Part shown: positions 52,151 through 61,709 of the stretch, piece after piece
Layout of the letters: every line of letters starts with the position of its first letter
Numbering within the stretch: position 1 is the stretch's first letter
DNA from: Paracoccus yeei ATCC BAA-599
Lineage (GTDB): Bacteria > Pseudomonadota > Alphaproteobacteria > Rhodobacterales > Rhodobacteraceae
NCBI RefSeq assembly: GCF_000622145.1
Contig: NZ_KK211403.1
Location: forward strand, 69,210 to 133,209
Direction: 5' to 3'
Length of the DNA: 64,000 nt
The notes under the pieces: generated by a model
Databases searched by the model: none
Told to the model about the DNA's origin: nothing
What the model saw: the letters and a program-made list of their open reading frames with translations, nothing else
Translations under genes and position numbers: made by a program

Positions 52151-54322
52151 TCAGGCAAGGCCAAGGTTCAGGGTCTGGACGAAGGCGGTGCGGTAAAGCT
52201 GCGAGAGTTCGGCCAGGGGGGCACTGTCGCCGCCCAGCGTGACGGCATCGCCGCCAAAGCGCCCGACACGCGCCAAGGGCACGCCTGCTTCCTGTGCGGC
52301 CCGGGCCAGCGCCTCGGCATTGGCGGGGGTGCAGGCGACCAGATAGCGGGCCTGATCCTCGCCATAAAGCTGGGCGATGTCGGCGCTGTCCAGCGTGACG
52401 CCCAGCCCGGCCGCCTCGGCCAGCTCAAAGGCCGCCAGCGCTAGCCCGCCGTCCGACAGGTCGGCTGCGGCGCTGAACAGTTTGCCTTGTGCCCGGACGA
52501 ATTCGCCATGCTTGCGCTCGGCCGCCAGATCGACCGGCGGGGCATCGCCCGCCTCGATGCCGAAGGCCTCGGCCGCTAGCGCCGACTGGCCCAGATGGCC
52601 CGCCGTGTCGCCGATGACCAGGGCCAGGTCGCCCTCGGCCGGCAGGCCGGCGATCAGGTCGTCCAGATCGGCGATCAGCCCGACGCCGCCGATGGTCGGG
52701 GTCGGCAGGATGCCCTTGCCGTCGGTTTCGTTGTAAAGCGAGACGTTGCCCGAGACGATGGGGAAATCCAGCGCCGTGCAGGCCTCGCCGATGCCTTTGA
52801 TCGCGCCGACGAACTGGCCCATGATCTCGGGCTTTTCCGGGTTGCCGAAGTTCAGGTTGTCGGTCGTGGCCAAGGGCAGGGCGCCCACGGCGCAGAGGTT
52901 GCGATAGGCCTCGGCCACCGCCTGCTTGCCGCCCTCATAGGGGTTCGCCTTGACATAGCGCGGCGTCACGTCGCTGGTGAAGGCCAGCGCCTTGCCCGAG
53001 CCATGCACCCGCACCACGCCGGCGCCAAGCCCCGGACGGCGCACGGTGTCGGCGCCGACCTGGGTGTCGTATTGTTCCCAGACCCAGGCCTTGTGCGCAT
53101 AGCTGGGCGAGCCGATCAGCGCCCGCAGCGCCGCGATGGGGGCAATGGCGGGCAGGGCCGGCATCGCGCCCGCGGCGGGGGTTTCCACCCAGGGCCGGTC
53201 GTATTCCGGTGCGCTGGACGACAGCTTCGACAGCGGCAGGTCGGCCACCACCTCGTTGCCATGCACGATCAGGAACCGATCCTCGGCAATCGTCTCGCCG
53301 ACGATGGCGAAGTCCAGGTCCCATTTCTCGAAGATCGCGCGGGCCTCGGCCTCCTTCTCGGGCTTCAGCACCATGAGCATGCGCTCCTGGCTTTCGGACA
53401 GCATCATCTCGTAAGCCGTCATGGCGGTTTCGCGCTGCGGGACATGATCCAGCACCAGCTTGATGCCCAGGCCGCCCTTGTCACCCATCTCGACGGCCGA
53501 GCAGGTCAGCCCCGCCGCGCCCATGTCCTGGATCGAGATCACGCTGTCGGTCTGCATCAGTTCAAGGCAGGCCTCCAGCAGGCATTTCTCGGTAAAGGGG
53601 TCGCCGACCTGAACGGTGGGACGCTTTTCCTCGATCGTGTCGTCGAATTCGGCGCTGGCCATGGTGGCGCCGCCAACGCCGTCGCGACCGGTCTTGGCGC
53701 CCAGATAGACCACCGGCATCCCCACGCCCGAGGCCGCCGAGTAGAAGATCTTGTCGGCATCGGCGAGGCCCGCCGCAAAGGCATTCACCAGGCAGTTGCC
53801 GTCATACGAGGCATGGAAGCGCACCTCGCCCCCCACGTTCGGCACGCCGAAGGCATTGCCATAGGCGCCGATCCCCTCGACCACGCCCTTGACCAGATGC
53901 GCGGTCTTGGGGTGTTCGGGCCGGCCGAAGCTGAGCGAATCCATGGCGGCGATGGGGCGCGCGCCCATGGTGAAGACATCGCGCAGGATGCCGCCCACGC
54001 CGGTCGCAGCGCCCTGGTGCGGCTCGATATAGCTCGGGTGGTTGTGGCTCTCCATCTTGAAGACAACGGCCTGGCCGTCGCCGATGTCCACCACGCCCGC
54101 GTTCTCGCCCGGACCGCAGATCACCTGCGGGCCGGTGGTGGGCAGGGTGCGCAGCCATTTCTTCGAGGATTTGTAGGAGCAATGCTCGTTCCACATGGCC
54201 GAGAAGATGCCAAGCTCGGTAAACGTCGGCTCGCGGCCGATGATCTCCAGGATGCGCTGGTATTCGTCGGGCTTGAGGCCGTGCGCGGCAATCAGCTCCT
54301 CGGTGATCTGCGGTTCGTTCAT
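52151..54322 (-). CDS. purL: Phosphoribosylformylglycinamidine synthase, small-type PurL
   Basis: The 723-residue enzyme makes FGAM from FGAR, ATP and glutamine-derived ammonia in purine synthesis. Its size is that of the small PurL, which needs separate PurQ and PurS subunits, not in the window. Motifs include FSAMWNEHCSYKSSKKWLR, KMESHNHPSYIEPHQGAATG, SIQDMGAAGLTCSAVEMGDK and SLYNETDG. It starts with ATG at 54322. Confidence 0.96.
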   Translation of the reverse strand: MNEPQITEELIAAHGLKPDEYQRILEIIGREPTFTELGIFSAMWNEHCSYKSSKKWLRTLPTTGPQVICGPGENAGVVDIGDGQAVVFKMESHNHPSYIEPHQGAATGVGGILRDVFTMGARPIAAMDSLSFGRPEHPKTAHLVKGVVEGIGAYGNAFGVPNVGGEVRFHASYDGNCLVNAFAAGLADADKIFYSAASGVGMPVVYLGAKTGRDGVGGATMASAEFDDTIEEKRPTVQVGDPFTEKCLLEACLELMQTDSVISIQDMGAAGLTCSAVEMGDKGGLGIKLVLDHVPQRETAMTAYEMMLSESQERMLMVLKPEKEAEARAIFEKWDLDFAIVGETIAEDRFLIVHGNEVVADLPLSKLSSSAPEYDRPWVETPAAGAMPALPAIAPIAALRALIGSPSYAHKAWVWEQYDTQVGADTVRRPGLGAGVVRVHGSGKALAFTSDVTPRYVKANPYEGGKQAVAEAYRNLCAVGALPLATTDNLNFGNPEKPEIMGQFVGAIKGIGEACTALDFPIVSGNVSLYNETDGKGILPTPTIGGVGLIADLDDLIAGLPAEGDLALVIGDTAGHLGQSALAAEAFGIEAGDAPPVDLAAERKHGEFVRAQGKLFSAAADLSDGGLALAAFELAEAAGLGVTLDSADIAQLYGEDQARYLVACTPANAEALARAAQEAGVPLARVGRFGGDAVTLGGDSAPLAELSQLYRTAFVQTLNLGLA

Positions 54323-54435
54323 GCTTGGCGCCCCTTTCCCCGGTTCTGTGGCCTTTTAAGCGCCGCCGGGGGTTTAGGAAAGGGGCCGCAGGCCGCCGTG
54401 CCGCGCGTCCCGGCAGGCAGGGCCGGGAAACGGGC

Positions 54436-54462
54436 AAAAAAAAGCCGGGCACGAGGCCCGGC
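54436..54462 (-). terminator. Intrinsic terminator upstream of purL, for the lysR transcript or a small RNA
   Basis: A 7-bp GC stem (54444-54450 with 54456-54462) is followed on the minus strand by eight T residues. It lies about 145 bp after the lysR stop and 115 bp before purL, a long distance for a simple lysR terminator. The region between contains GAAGGAGATGGTCTGA, a ribosome site with a two-codon frame, and nothing else recognisable. Confidence 0.85.
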
Positions 54463-54607
54463 CTAAGTCCAACAGGGAGGTTGAAGGTGATGAGAGTTTC
54501 CTCAGACCATCTCCTTCGCAGCCCGAGATATGTGCAGTTTGCGAACGGTTCAAGGATGAAAACCGGATCGCGGGGCATGACAGATATGCGCCACGCGAAT
54601 GGCTGGC

Positions 54608-55543
54608 CTATTCCGTCGGCGCGGGGGCCATCCCCCCGACCAGATTGGGGTTTTCTGCCTGGTGCTTGCGGATCGACTGGATCTCCTCCAGCACGAAGTC
54701 GCGAAAGGCGCTGACCCGGCGCGAGGTGCGCAGTTCCTCGGGGAAGGCCAGGAACACGGGGACCTCGTGCGACTCGATGTCGGGAAAGACTCGGGTCAGG
54801 TTCGGGAAGTCCGCTGTCAGGTAATCGGGCAGCACGCCGATGCCCACATGGTTCAGCACGCCCTGCAGCACGCCGAAATAGTTATTCACCATCAGCATCG
54901 AGTTCAGGTTCTTGGTCAGCAGCATCTGGACCAATACCGCCCCCGAGCTGACCTGCGGCGCTTCCGGGCTTTGGCAGATCAGTCGGTGCGTCGACAGATC
55001 GTCGAGCGTCTGCGGCGTTCCGGCCGAGGCGAGGTATTCGGGCGTCGCGTAAAGCCGCATGCGGATGTTCAGCAGCCGGCGGCGGATCAGGTCCTGCTGG
55101 CTCGGCTCTTTCATGCGGATGGCCACGTCCGCCTCGCGCATGGGCAGGTCCAGGACGCGTTCCTCAAGCATCAGGTTGATCTTGAGGTCGGGATAGCGTT
55201 CGTAAAGCTTGGCCAGGCGCGGCACCAGCCACAGCGTGCCGAAGCCGGTGGTGGTCGTCACCTTCAATTCGCCATAGACATGTTCTTCGCTGTCCCTGAT
55301 TCGCGCGGCGGTGGTGTCGAGCTTCTTCACCATCGAGGATGTGGCCTCGAACAGCAATTCGCCCTGCTCCGTCAGGATCAGACCACGGGCGTGACGGTGG
55401 AACAGCGTGGTGCCCAGCGAATCCTCGAGGGCACGGATCTGGCGGCTGACGGCGGACTGGGACAGATGCAGGACGTCGCCCGCGTGGGTCAGCGACCCCG
55501 CGTCCGCGACAGCGTGAAATATTCTTAGTTTGTCCCAGTCCAT
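54608..55543 (-). CDS. LysR-family transcriptional regulator
   Basis: The 311-residue protein has the LysR winged helix (about 1-60, LRIFHAVADAGSLTHAGDVL and SQSAVSRQIRALE) and a periplasmic-binding-like effector domain. It is divergent from the indolepyruvate ferredoxin oxidoreductase gene with 157 bp between, the classic layout of a LysR regulator and its target. The ATG at 55543 gives the conserved MDWDKLRIF start. Confidence 0.9.
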   Translation of the reverse strand: MDWDKLRIFHAVADAGSLTHAGDVLHLSQSAVSRQIRALEDSLGTTLFHRHARGLILTEQGELLFEATSSMVKKLDTTAARIRDSEEHVYGELKVTTTTGFGTLWLVPRLAKLYERYPDLKINLMLEERVLDLPMREADVAIRMKEPSQQDLIRRRLLNIRMRLYATPEYLASAGTPQTLDDLSTHRLICQSPEAPQVSSGAVLVQMLLTKNLNSMLMVNNYFGVLQGVLNHVGIGVLPDYLTADFPNLTRVFPDIESHEVPVFLAFPEELRTSRRVSAFRDFVLEEIQSIRKHQAENPNLVGGMAPAPTE

Positions 55544-55700
55544 AACAGTGCTTTCATGCCGTATCAGCCATGCGTTTTTTGCAACCCTTGTGCAGCGAAA
55601 GCAATGCAAGAATCGGTGTTTTTCCCGAGAAATGACTTTATCGGTCAATATTTCTGACCTACACTGCCTCCATACCAGTCATCCAGCTTGGGAGGGCCAG

Positions 55701-58700
55701 ATGAGTGTGCAGGAATTTTCCTTGTCCGACCGTTTGGATCTGTCGCACCGGCATGTGTTGCTGAACGGCACGCAGGCGCTGGTGCGGCTGATGTTGATGC
55801 AGGCGGCCCGCGATCATGCGGCGGGGCTGAACACGGCGGGGCTGGTCACGGGCTATCGCGGCTCGCCCCTGGGTGGCGTTGATCTGCAGATGATGAAGTC
55901 GCGGGACGCGCTGACGGCGGCGAAGGTGCTGTTCCAGCCGGGCCTGAACGAGGATCTGGCCGCCACCGCCATCTGGGGCAGCCAGCAGGCCGAACTGCGG
56001 GGCGAGGGGAAATACGACGGCGTCTTTGCGCTTTGGTATGGCAAGGGCCCGGGGGTAGACCGCTCGGGCGACGTGATGCGCCATGCCAATATGGCGGGTT
56101 CGTCGCGCCTGGGCGGCGTGGTCATGGCGATGGGCGACGACCATACCGGCGAATCCTCGACCGTGCTGCACCAGTCGGACTGGGCGCTGGTCGATGCCTA
56201 TATCCCGGTGCTGTCCCCGGCGGGCGTGCAGGAAATCCTGGATTTCGGGCTGTACGGCTTTGCCCTGTCGCGTTTCGCGGGGGTGTGGACCGGGCTCAAG
56301 ACCATGAAGGACACGGTCGAGGCGACCAGCGTGGTCGATGGCGATCCGTTCCGGCTGCGCTTCGTGACGCCCGATTTCGCGATGCCGCCGGGGGGGCTGA
56401 ACATCCGTCTGGGCGACACGCCGGTGGCGCAGGAAGCGCGGATGATCGACCACAAGCGCTTTGCGGCCGAGGCGTTTTCACGCGCGAACCGGCTGGACCA
56501 TCCGGTGTGGAACCATCGCGGCGCGCGCATCGGCTTTGTCGCCGCCGGCAAGAACTGGCTGGACCTGGTCCATGCCCTGTCCCTGCTCGGCATCGACGAG
56601 CCCGAGGCCGAGCGGCTGGGCATTTCCACCTACAAGGTTGGCCAGACCTGGCCCATGGACATGAAGTCTTTCCAGGAATGGTCTGAAAAGCTTGAGATCA
56701 TCGTGGTTGTCGAGGAAAAGCGCAAGCTGATCGAGGTGCAGGTCAAGGAGGCGATCTTCGACAACCGCCACGGTCGCCGGGTGCTGGGCTGGAAGCACGA
56801 CCGCACGGGCGAGGAACTGTTTCCGACCCGCTATGCGCTGGATCCGGTGATGATCGCCGAGAAACTGGGCGCCATCCTGATCGAGGAGGGGCGCGGGACC
56901 GAAGGCGTCCGAGCCGGGCTGCGCCGGCTGGCCGAGGTGCGCCGCAACGACAACGCCCCTGAACTGGCGGTGCGGACGCCGTGGTTCTGCTCGGGGTGCC
57001 CGCATAACACCTCGACCCGCCTGCCCGAAGGCGCGCGCGCCTATGCCGGGATCGGCTGCCACTACATGGTGCAGTGGATGGGGCGCGAGACCGTCGGCTT
57101 CACCCATATGGGCGGCGAGGGCGCGAACTGGATCGGCGAGGGTCCGTTCAGCAAAAGAAGACATGTGTTCCAGAACCTTGGGGATGGAACCTATAACCAT
57201 TCCGGGTCCCTTGCCATCCGCGCGGCCAAGGCTGCGGGGGCCAACATCACCTACAAGATCCTGTTCAACGACGCCGTCGCCATGACCGGCGGCCAGCCGA
57301 ACGAAGGCGGGCTGACCGCGCAGCAGATCGTGCGCGAATTGCAGGCGATGGGCGTTTCCCCGGTGATCGTCGTGCATGACGAAAAGGAGCAGATCGACCG
57401 CGCGGCCTTTCCCAAGGGCCTGCGGTTCGAGGAACGCGCCGCGATGCAGGCCGTGCAGAAAGAGCTTGAGGACGTGCCCGGCGTCAGCGCCATTGTCTAT
57501 GTCCAGACCTGCGCGGCCGAAAAGCGCCGCCGTCGCAAGCGGGGGGCGTTCCCCGACCCGGACCGGCGCATCTGGATCAACCCCGAGGTCTGCGAAGGCT
57601 GCGGCGACTGCGGGGTGCAGTCGAACTGCGTCTCGATCGTGCCCAGAGACACGGAGCTTGGCCGCAAGCGCGCCATCGACCAGTCGAGCTGCAACAAGGA
57701 TTATTCCTGCGTGCGCGGGTTCTGCCCCAGCTTCGTCTCGGTCCGCGGCGCGGTGCCGCGGCGGCCCCGGGCGCAGGCGCTGGACCTGCCCGACTTGCCC
57801 GCGCCCGCGTTGCCCGCGATCCGGGGCACGCATAACCTCGTCATCACCGGCGTCGGCGGCACCGGTGTCGTGACCGTGGGCGCCGTGCTGGCCCAGGCCG
57901 CGCATATCGACGGCAAGGGCGCCGGCATGATGGAGATGGCGGGTCTGGCCCAGAAGGGCGGCGCCGTCCACATCCACCTGCGCCTGGCCGACCGTCCCGA
58001 GGACATCAGCGCCATCCGCGTCGCCGTGGGCGAGGCTGACTGCATCATCGGCGGTGACCTCGTGGTGACGGCGGGGTCCAAGACCATCGGACTGATGGCG
58101 CCGGGCCGCACCGGCGCGGTGGTGAACGAGCACGAGATCGTGACCGGAGAGTTCACCCGCAACCGCGATTTCCAGATCCCCGGCGACCGCCTGAAGCTGT
58201 CGCTGCAAGCGCGGCTTGGGGGCAAGGTGGTGTTTCTGGACGCCTCGACCCTGGCGCTGCGGCTGCTGGGGGATTCCATATACTCCAACATGCTGGTGCT
58301 GGGCGCGGCCTGGCAACAGGGGCTGATCCCGCTGACCGAGGCCGCGATCCTAAAGGCCATCGACCTGAACGGCGCCAAGGTGGCGGAAAACCGGCGCGCC
58401 TTCCAGATCGGCCGCTGGGCGGTGGTCCATCCGCAAGACGCCGCGCGACTTGTTGAGGGCCCGAACGTCTCGGCCCTGCCGGTCGATCCGGTCGAATACC
58501 GGGCGCGGCGCCTGGTCGATTACCAGGACCGCGCCTTGGCCGAGCGGTTCCGCGCCCTGGTCGCCCTGGCCCCGCCGGATCTGCGCGACAGCGTGGCCTT
58601 GGGCTACTACAAGCTGCTGGCCTACAAGGACGAATACGAGGTCGCGCGGCTGCATCTGGCCTCGGCCGCGGCGGTGGCGGCCGAGTTCGAAGGGGACGCG

Positions 58701-59099
58701 CGGATCAGCTTTCACCTGGCCCCGCCCGTCCTGCCCGGGCGCGACCCCGACGGGCGGCCCCGCAAGCGCGAGTTCGGCGCCTGGATGGTGCCGGTGTTTC
58801 GCGTCCTGGCCGGCATGAAGCGGCTGCGGGGCAGCGTGCTTGACCCATTCGGCTGGCTGCCCGAGCGGCGGGCCGAACGCGCCGCCATTGCCGAGTACGA
58901 GGCGGACATGCGCAGATGGCTGCCGACGGTCACGCCCGCGAACCTGGCGCTTGTGCGGGAACTGGCCGAACTGCCGCTGACCGTGCGGGGCTACGGCCCT
59001 GTCAAGGAGGATGCCGCAAAGGCCTCCCGGGCGCGGCGCGCCGAACTGCTCGACGCCCTGCACCGGGGCGGCGCGCCCATGGCGCAGGCGGCGGAATGA
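55701..59099 (+). CDS. Indolepyruvate:ferredoxin oxidoreductase, fused single chain
   Basis: The 1132-residue protein joins the IorA and IorB parts that archaea keep separate. The order is TPP/pyrimidine domain (about 30-340, GLVTGYRGSPLGGVDLQMM), TPP-binding region (about 450-600, FCSGCPHNTSTRLPEG and GDGTYNHSGS), a cysteine-rich segment (CEGCGDCGVQSNC, CNKDYSCVRGFC, about 640-700) and the gamma domain (ITGVGGTGVVTVGAVLAQAA). It oxidises aryl pyruvates from aromatic amino acid breakdown to acyl-CoA. GGGAGGG precedes the ATG at 55701. Confidence 0.93.
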   Translation: MSVQEFSLSDRLDLSHRHVLLNGTQALVRLMLMQAARDHAAGLNTAGLVTGYRGSPLGGVDLQMMKSRDALTAAKVLFQPGLNEDLAATAIWGSQQAELRGEGKYDGVFALWYGKGPGVDRSGDVMRHANMAGSSRLGGVVMAMGDDHTGESSTVLHQSDWALVDAYIPVLSPAGVQEILDFGLYGFALSRFAGVWTGLKTMKDTVEATSVVDGDPFRLRFVTPDFAMPPGGLNIRLGDTPVAQEARMIDHKRFAAEAFSRANRLDHPVWNHRGARIGFVAAGKNWLDLVHALSLLGIDEPEAERLGISTYKVGQTWPMDMKSFQEWSEKLEIIVVVEEKRKLIEVQVKEAIFDNRHGRRVLGWKHDRTGEELFPTRYALDPVMIAEKLGAILIEEGRGTEGVRAGLRRLAEVRRNDNAPELAVRTPWFCSGCPHNTSTRLPEGARAYAGIGCHYMVQWMGRETVGFTHMGGEGANWIGEGPFSKRRHVFQNLGDGTYNHSGSLAIRAAKAAGANITYKILFNDAVAMTGGQPNEGGLTAQQIVRELQAMGVSPVIVVHDEKEQIDRAAFPKGLRFEERAAMQAVQKELEDVPGVSAIVYVQTCAAEKRRRRKRGAFPDPDRRIWINPEVCEGCGDCGVQSNCVSIVPRDTELGRKRAIDQSSCNKDYSCVRGFCPSFVSVRGAVPRRPRAQALDLPDLPAPALPAIRGTHNLVITGVGGTGVVTVGAVLAQAAHIDGKGAGMMEMAGLAQKGGAVHIHLRLADRPEDISAIRVAVGEADCIIGGDLVVTAGSKTIGLMAPGRTGAVVNEHEIVTGEFTRNRDFQIPGDRLKLSLQARLGGKVVFLDASTLALRLLGDSIYSNMLVLGAAWQQGLIPLTEAAILKAIDLNGAKVAENRRAFQIGRWAVVHPQDAARLVEGPNVSALPVDPVEYRARRLVDYQDRALAERFRALVALAPPDLRDSVALGYYKLLAYKDEYEVARLHLASAAAVAAEFEGDARISFHLAPPVLPGRDPDGRPRKREFGAWMVPVFRVLAGMKRLRGSVLDPFGWLPERRAERAAIAEYEADMRRWLPTVTPANLALVRELAELPLTVRGYGPVKEDAAKASRARRAELLDALHRGGAPMAQAAE

Positions 59100-59163
59100 C
59101 ATAAATCATGGCATTTGCCGCCGCCCGGCCCTAAAAGAACCCGTCGCGAGCAGGAGGCTAGTC

Positions 59164-59976
59164 ATGGCAGTAGGCGTATTCGATTCGGGTCTGGGCGGGC
59201 TGACGGTCCTGGATGCCATCGCCGCCCATAGCCCCGACCTGCCTTTGGTCTATCTGGGCGACAACAAGCACACCCCCTATGGCGTGCGCGATGCCGATGA
59301 CATCTTCAACCTGACCTGCGCCGGGGTGGAACGGCTGTGGGAGGAAGGCTGCGACCTGGTGATCCTAGCCTGCAACACCGCCTCGGCCGCCGCGCTGAAG
59401 CGCATGCAGGAGAAATGGCTGCCCAGGGACAAGCGGGTCCTGGGCGTGTTCGTGCCGATGATCGAGGCGCTGACCGAGCGGCGGTGGGGCGACAACTCGC
59501 CCCCGCGCGAGGTCGCGGTCAAGCATGTGGCATTGTTCGCCACCCCCGCTACCGTGGCCAGCCGGGCGTTCCAGCGCGAGCTGGCGTTCCGCGCCATCGG
59601 CGTCGATGTCGAGGCCCAGCCCTGCGGCGGCGTCGTCGACGCCATCGAGATGGGCGACGAGATCCTGGCCGAGGCGCTGGTGACATCCCATGTCGAGGCG
59701 CTTTTGCGCCGGATGCCGCACCCCGAGGCGGCCATCCTGGGCTGCACCCATTATCCGCTGGTCCAGGCCGCTTTCCAGAAGGCGCTGGGACCGGGGGTCA
59801 AGGTCTATTCCCAGCCGCAACTGGTGGCCGAAAGCCTGGACGATTATCTAAAGCGCCGGCCCGAGTTCCTAGGCGCCGGCACGCGGTCGCGGTTCCTGAC
59901 CACGGGCAATCCCGAACGCGTCTCGGGCAAGGCCACGCAATTCCTGCGCCATCCGATCAGGTTCGAAAGTGCCTGA
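59164..59976 (+). CDS. murI: Glutamate racemase
   Basis: The 270-residue enzyme provides D-glutamate for peptidoglycan. It has VGVFDSGLGGLTVLDAI, the first catalytic cysteine in ILACNTASAAALK (C70) and the second in LGCTHYPL. GCAGGAGG lies upstream of the ATG. It is followed after 18 bp by ccmE. Confidence 0.94.
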   Translation: MAVGVFDSGLGGLTVLDAIAAHSPDLPLVYLGDNKHTPYGVRDADDIFNLTCAGVERLWEEGCDLVILACNTASAAALKRMQEKWLPRDKRVLGVFVPMIEALTERRWGDNSPPREVAVKHVALFATPATVASRAFQRELAFRAIGVDVEAQPCGGVVDAIEMGDEILAEALVTSHVEALLRRMPHPEAAILGCTHYPLVQAAFQKALGPGVKVYSQPQLVAESLDDYLKRRPEFLGAGTRSRFLTTGNPERVSGKATQFLRHPIRFESA

Positions 59977-59994
59977 ATAAGGAAAGCTTGAGAC

Positions 59995-60438
59995 ATGAAA
60001 TCGCTGAAGAAACGGCGTAGAATACAGGTTCTGGTCGCGGCGGCCGCGGCGCTGGTCCTGGCGGTGGCGCTGATCGGCTACGGTTTTCGCGACGGGATCA
60101 ACCTGTATCGCGCGCCCAGCCAGATGGCCGACAATCCGCCCCAGGCGGGCGAGGTGTTCCGCCTGGGCGGCCTGGTCGAGACCGGCACCCTGATGCGCGG
60201 CGCGGGCGAGACGATCAGCTTTCGCGTGACAGACGGCGGCGCCTCGGTTCCGGTGCGCTTTACCGGGGTCCTGCCGGATCTGTTTGCCGAGGGGCAGGGC
60301 ATGATCGGCACCGGCCGGATGGAGGGCGACACTTTCGTCGCGACCGAGATCCTGGCCAAGCACGACGAAAGCTACATGCCGCGCGAGGTCATCGATTCGC
60401 TCAAGGAGCAGGGCGTCTACGAGGACCCGAATTCCTGA
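59995..60438 (+). CDS. ccmE: Heme chaperone CcmE
   Basis: The 147-residue protein has an N-terminal membrane anchor (VLVAAAAALVLAVALIGYGF) and a beta-barrel domain with the covalent heme histidine H123 in LAKHDESYMP and Tyr127. It receives heme from CcmC and passes it to CcmF. It is physically separated from the ccmABCDG block by about 31 kb. Confidence 0.96.
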   Translation: MKSLKKRRRIQVLVAAAAALVLAVALIGYGFRDGINLYRAPSQMADNPPQAGEVFRLGGLVETGTLMRGAGETISFRVTDGGASVPVRFTGVLPDLFAEGQGMIGTGRMEGDTFVATEILAKHDESYMPREVIDSLKEQGVYEDPNS

Positions 60439-60512
60439 CGCAACGCGCGCAGGGTTAAGAAAGGGTTAACCGCGCCGTTCCAGCCTGACGCCTCTTCTTG
60501 CTGGGGGCTGGA

Positions 60513-61124
60513 ATGAAGACGGTTGAACAGATCGCGGCCGAGATCGTCGCGCGTGAAGGGGGCTACGTCAACGACCCCGACGACCCGGGCGGGGCGACGA
60601 AATTCGGCGTCACGCTGGCCACGCTGCAACGGCTGGGGCTGGACCTGACCCGTGACGGCCGCGTGGACGCGACCGATGTCAAGGCGCTGACCCAGGCCGA
60701 TGCGGTGCGCATCTATGTCGAGCATTATTTCCGCAGGCCCGGCCTGGCGCAGTTGCCGGCGTCGATCCAGCCGGCGGTCTTTGACATGTATGTGAACGCC
60801 GGCAGCAATGCGATCCGAATCCTGCAACGGCTGGTGACGCGCATGGGCTTTCAGGCGACCGATGACGGTATCCTGGGTCCGCGCACCATCTTGGCCGCAA
60901 CGCAGGCCGACGCGGCCGCGCCCGGCTATTTCGCGGATGCCTACGGCATCGCGCGGCGCAACTATTACTATGCGCTTGGCGATGCCCGGCCCGCCAGCCG
61001 CAAATATGCCCGCACCCGCGCGGGTGGAAAGGGCGGCTGGATCACCCGCGCCGAGGCGTTCATTTCACCGAAATATCACCTGTCGCTGGCCGACCATCGG
61101 GCGAGGATCGCGGCATGGGGGTGA
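60513..61124 (+). CDS. Glycoside hydrolase family 108 endolysin, gene-transfer-agent type
   Basis: The 203-residue protein has the GH108 catalytic segment with E15 in REGGYVNDPDDPGGATKFG and a C-terminal peptidoglycan-binding part (ATDDGILGPRTI, then ARRNYYYALGDARPASRKYA). It cleaves peptidoglycan. It lacks a signal peptide and overlaps the holin gene by 10 bp, the arrangement of a phage-like lysis cassette. Related holin/endolysin pairs release gene transfer agents in Rhodobacter capsulatus. Confidence 0.85.
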   Translation: MKTVEQIAAEIVAREGGYVNDPDDPGGATKFGVTLATLQRLGLDLTRDGRVDATDVKALTQADAVRIYVEHYFRRPGLAQLPASIQPAVFDMYVNAGSNAIRILQRLVTRMGFQATDDGILGPRTILAATQADAAAPGYFADAYGIARRNYYYALGDARPASRKYARTRAGGKGGWITRAEAFISPKYHLSLADHRARIAAWG

Positions 61125-61621
61125 TGGACCGCTTTCTGGGCGCCAGCACCGCCGTCACCACCGTCGCCAATGCGGCGACCGGCGTGGCCGAGGTGTTCCG
61201 CGTCAACGAAACCCGCAAGCTCGAACTGGACGAGGAAGCCTATGCTCGCGCCATCGGCCAGATGTCGGGCGAGTTCGCGGCCCAGCCGCGCGGCTGGTTC
61301 GACGGGCTGATGAACGGCATGAACCGCCTGCCGCGCCCGATCCTGACGCTGGGGACGGTCGGGCTGTTCGTCTATGCGATGGTCGACCCCGTGGGCTTTG
61401 GCCTGCGGATGGAAAACCTGAACCTGGTGCCGGAACCCCTGTGGTGGCTGCTGGGCGCGATCATCAGCTTCTATTTCGGCGCGCGCGAGGCGCATTATTT
61501 TCGCACCCAGCCGCGTTTTCTCCGCGCCGCCACGGCTGCTTCGCCCAAGGCGGTGGCCGGAGCGCCGGACGCCAATCCGGCGCTGGACGACTGGGCCGAG
61601 GCGCAGGCCGCCCGCCACTAG
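61115..61621 (+). CDS. Three-TM holin family protein (GTA-type)
   Basis: The 168-residue protein has a soluble N-terminal part and hydrophobic segments at about 75-95 (PILTLGTVGLFVYAMV) and 108-125 (LWWLLGAIISFYFGAREA). The last motif with AREAHYF is typical of GTA_holin_3TM. It would make the membrane hole that lets the endolysin reach the wall. Coupled translation with the endolysin gene supports a joint role. Confidence 0.85.
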   Translation: MGVMDRFLGASTAVTTVANAATGVAEVFRVNETRKLELDEEAYARAIGQMSGEFAAQPRGWFDGLMNGMNRLPRPILTLGTVGLFVYAMVDPVGFGLRMENLNLVPEPLWWLLGAIISFYFGAREAHYFRTQPRFLRAATAASPKAVAGAPDANPALDDWAEAQAARH

Positions 61622-61709
61622 CGCGTGATGCGACAAAATAGGCGGTTCGAGGGGCTGGTTTGCCCTTCGTGCCGCCGCTATCCTGCGGCCAGCCACCCGG
61701 AGGAGAGCC

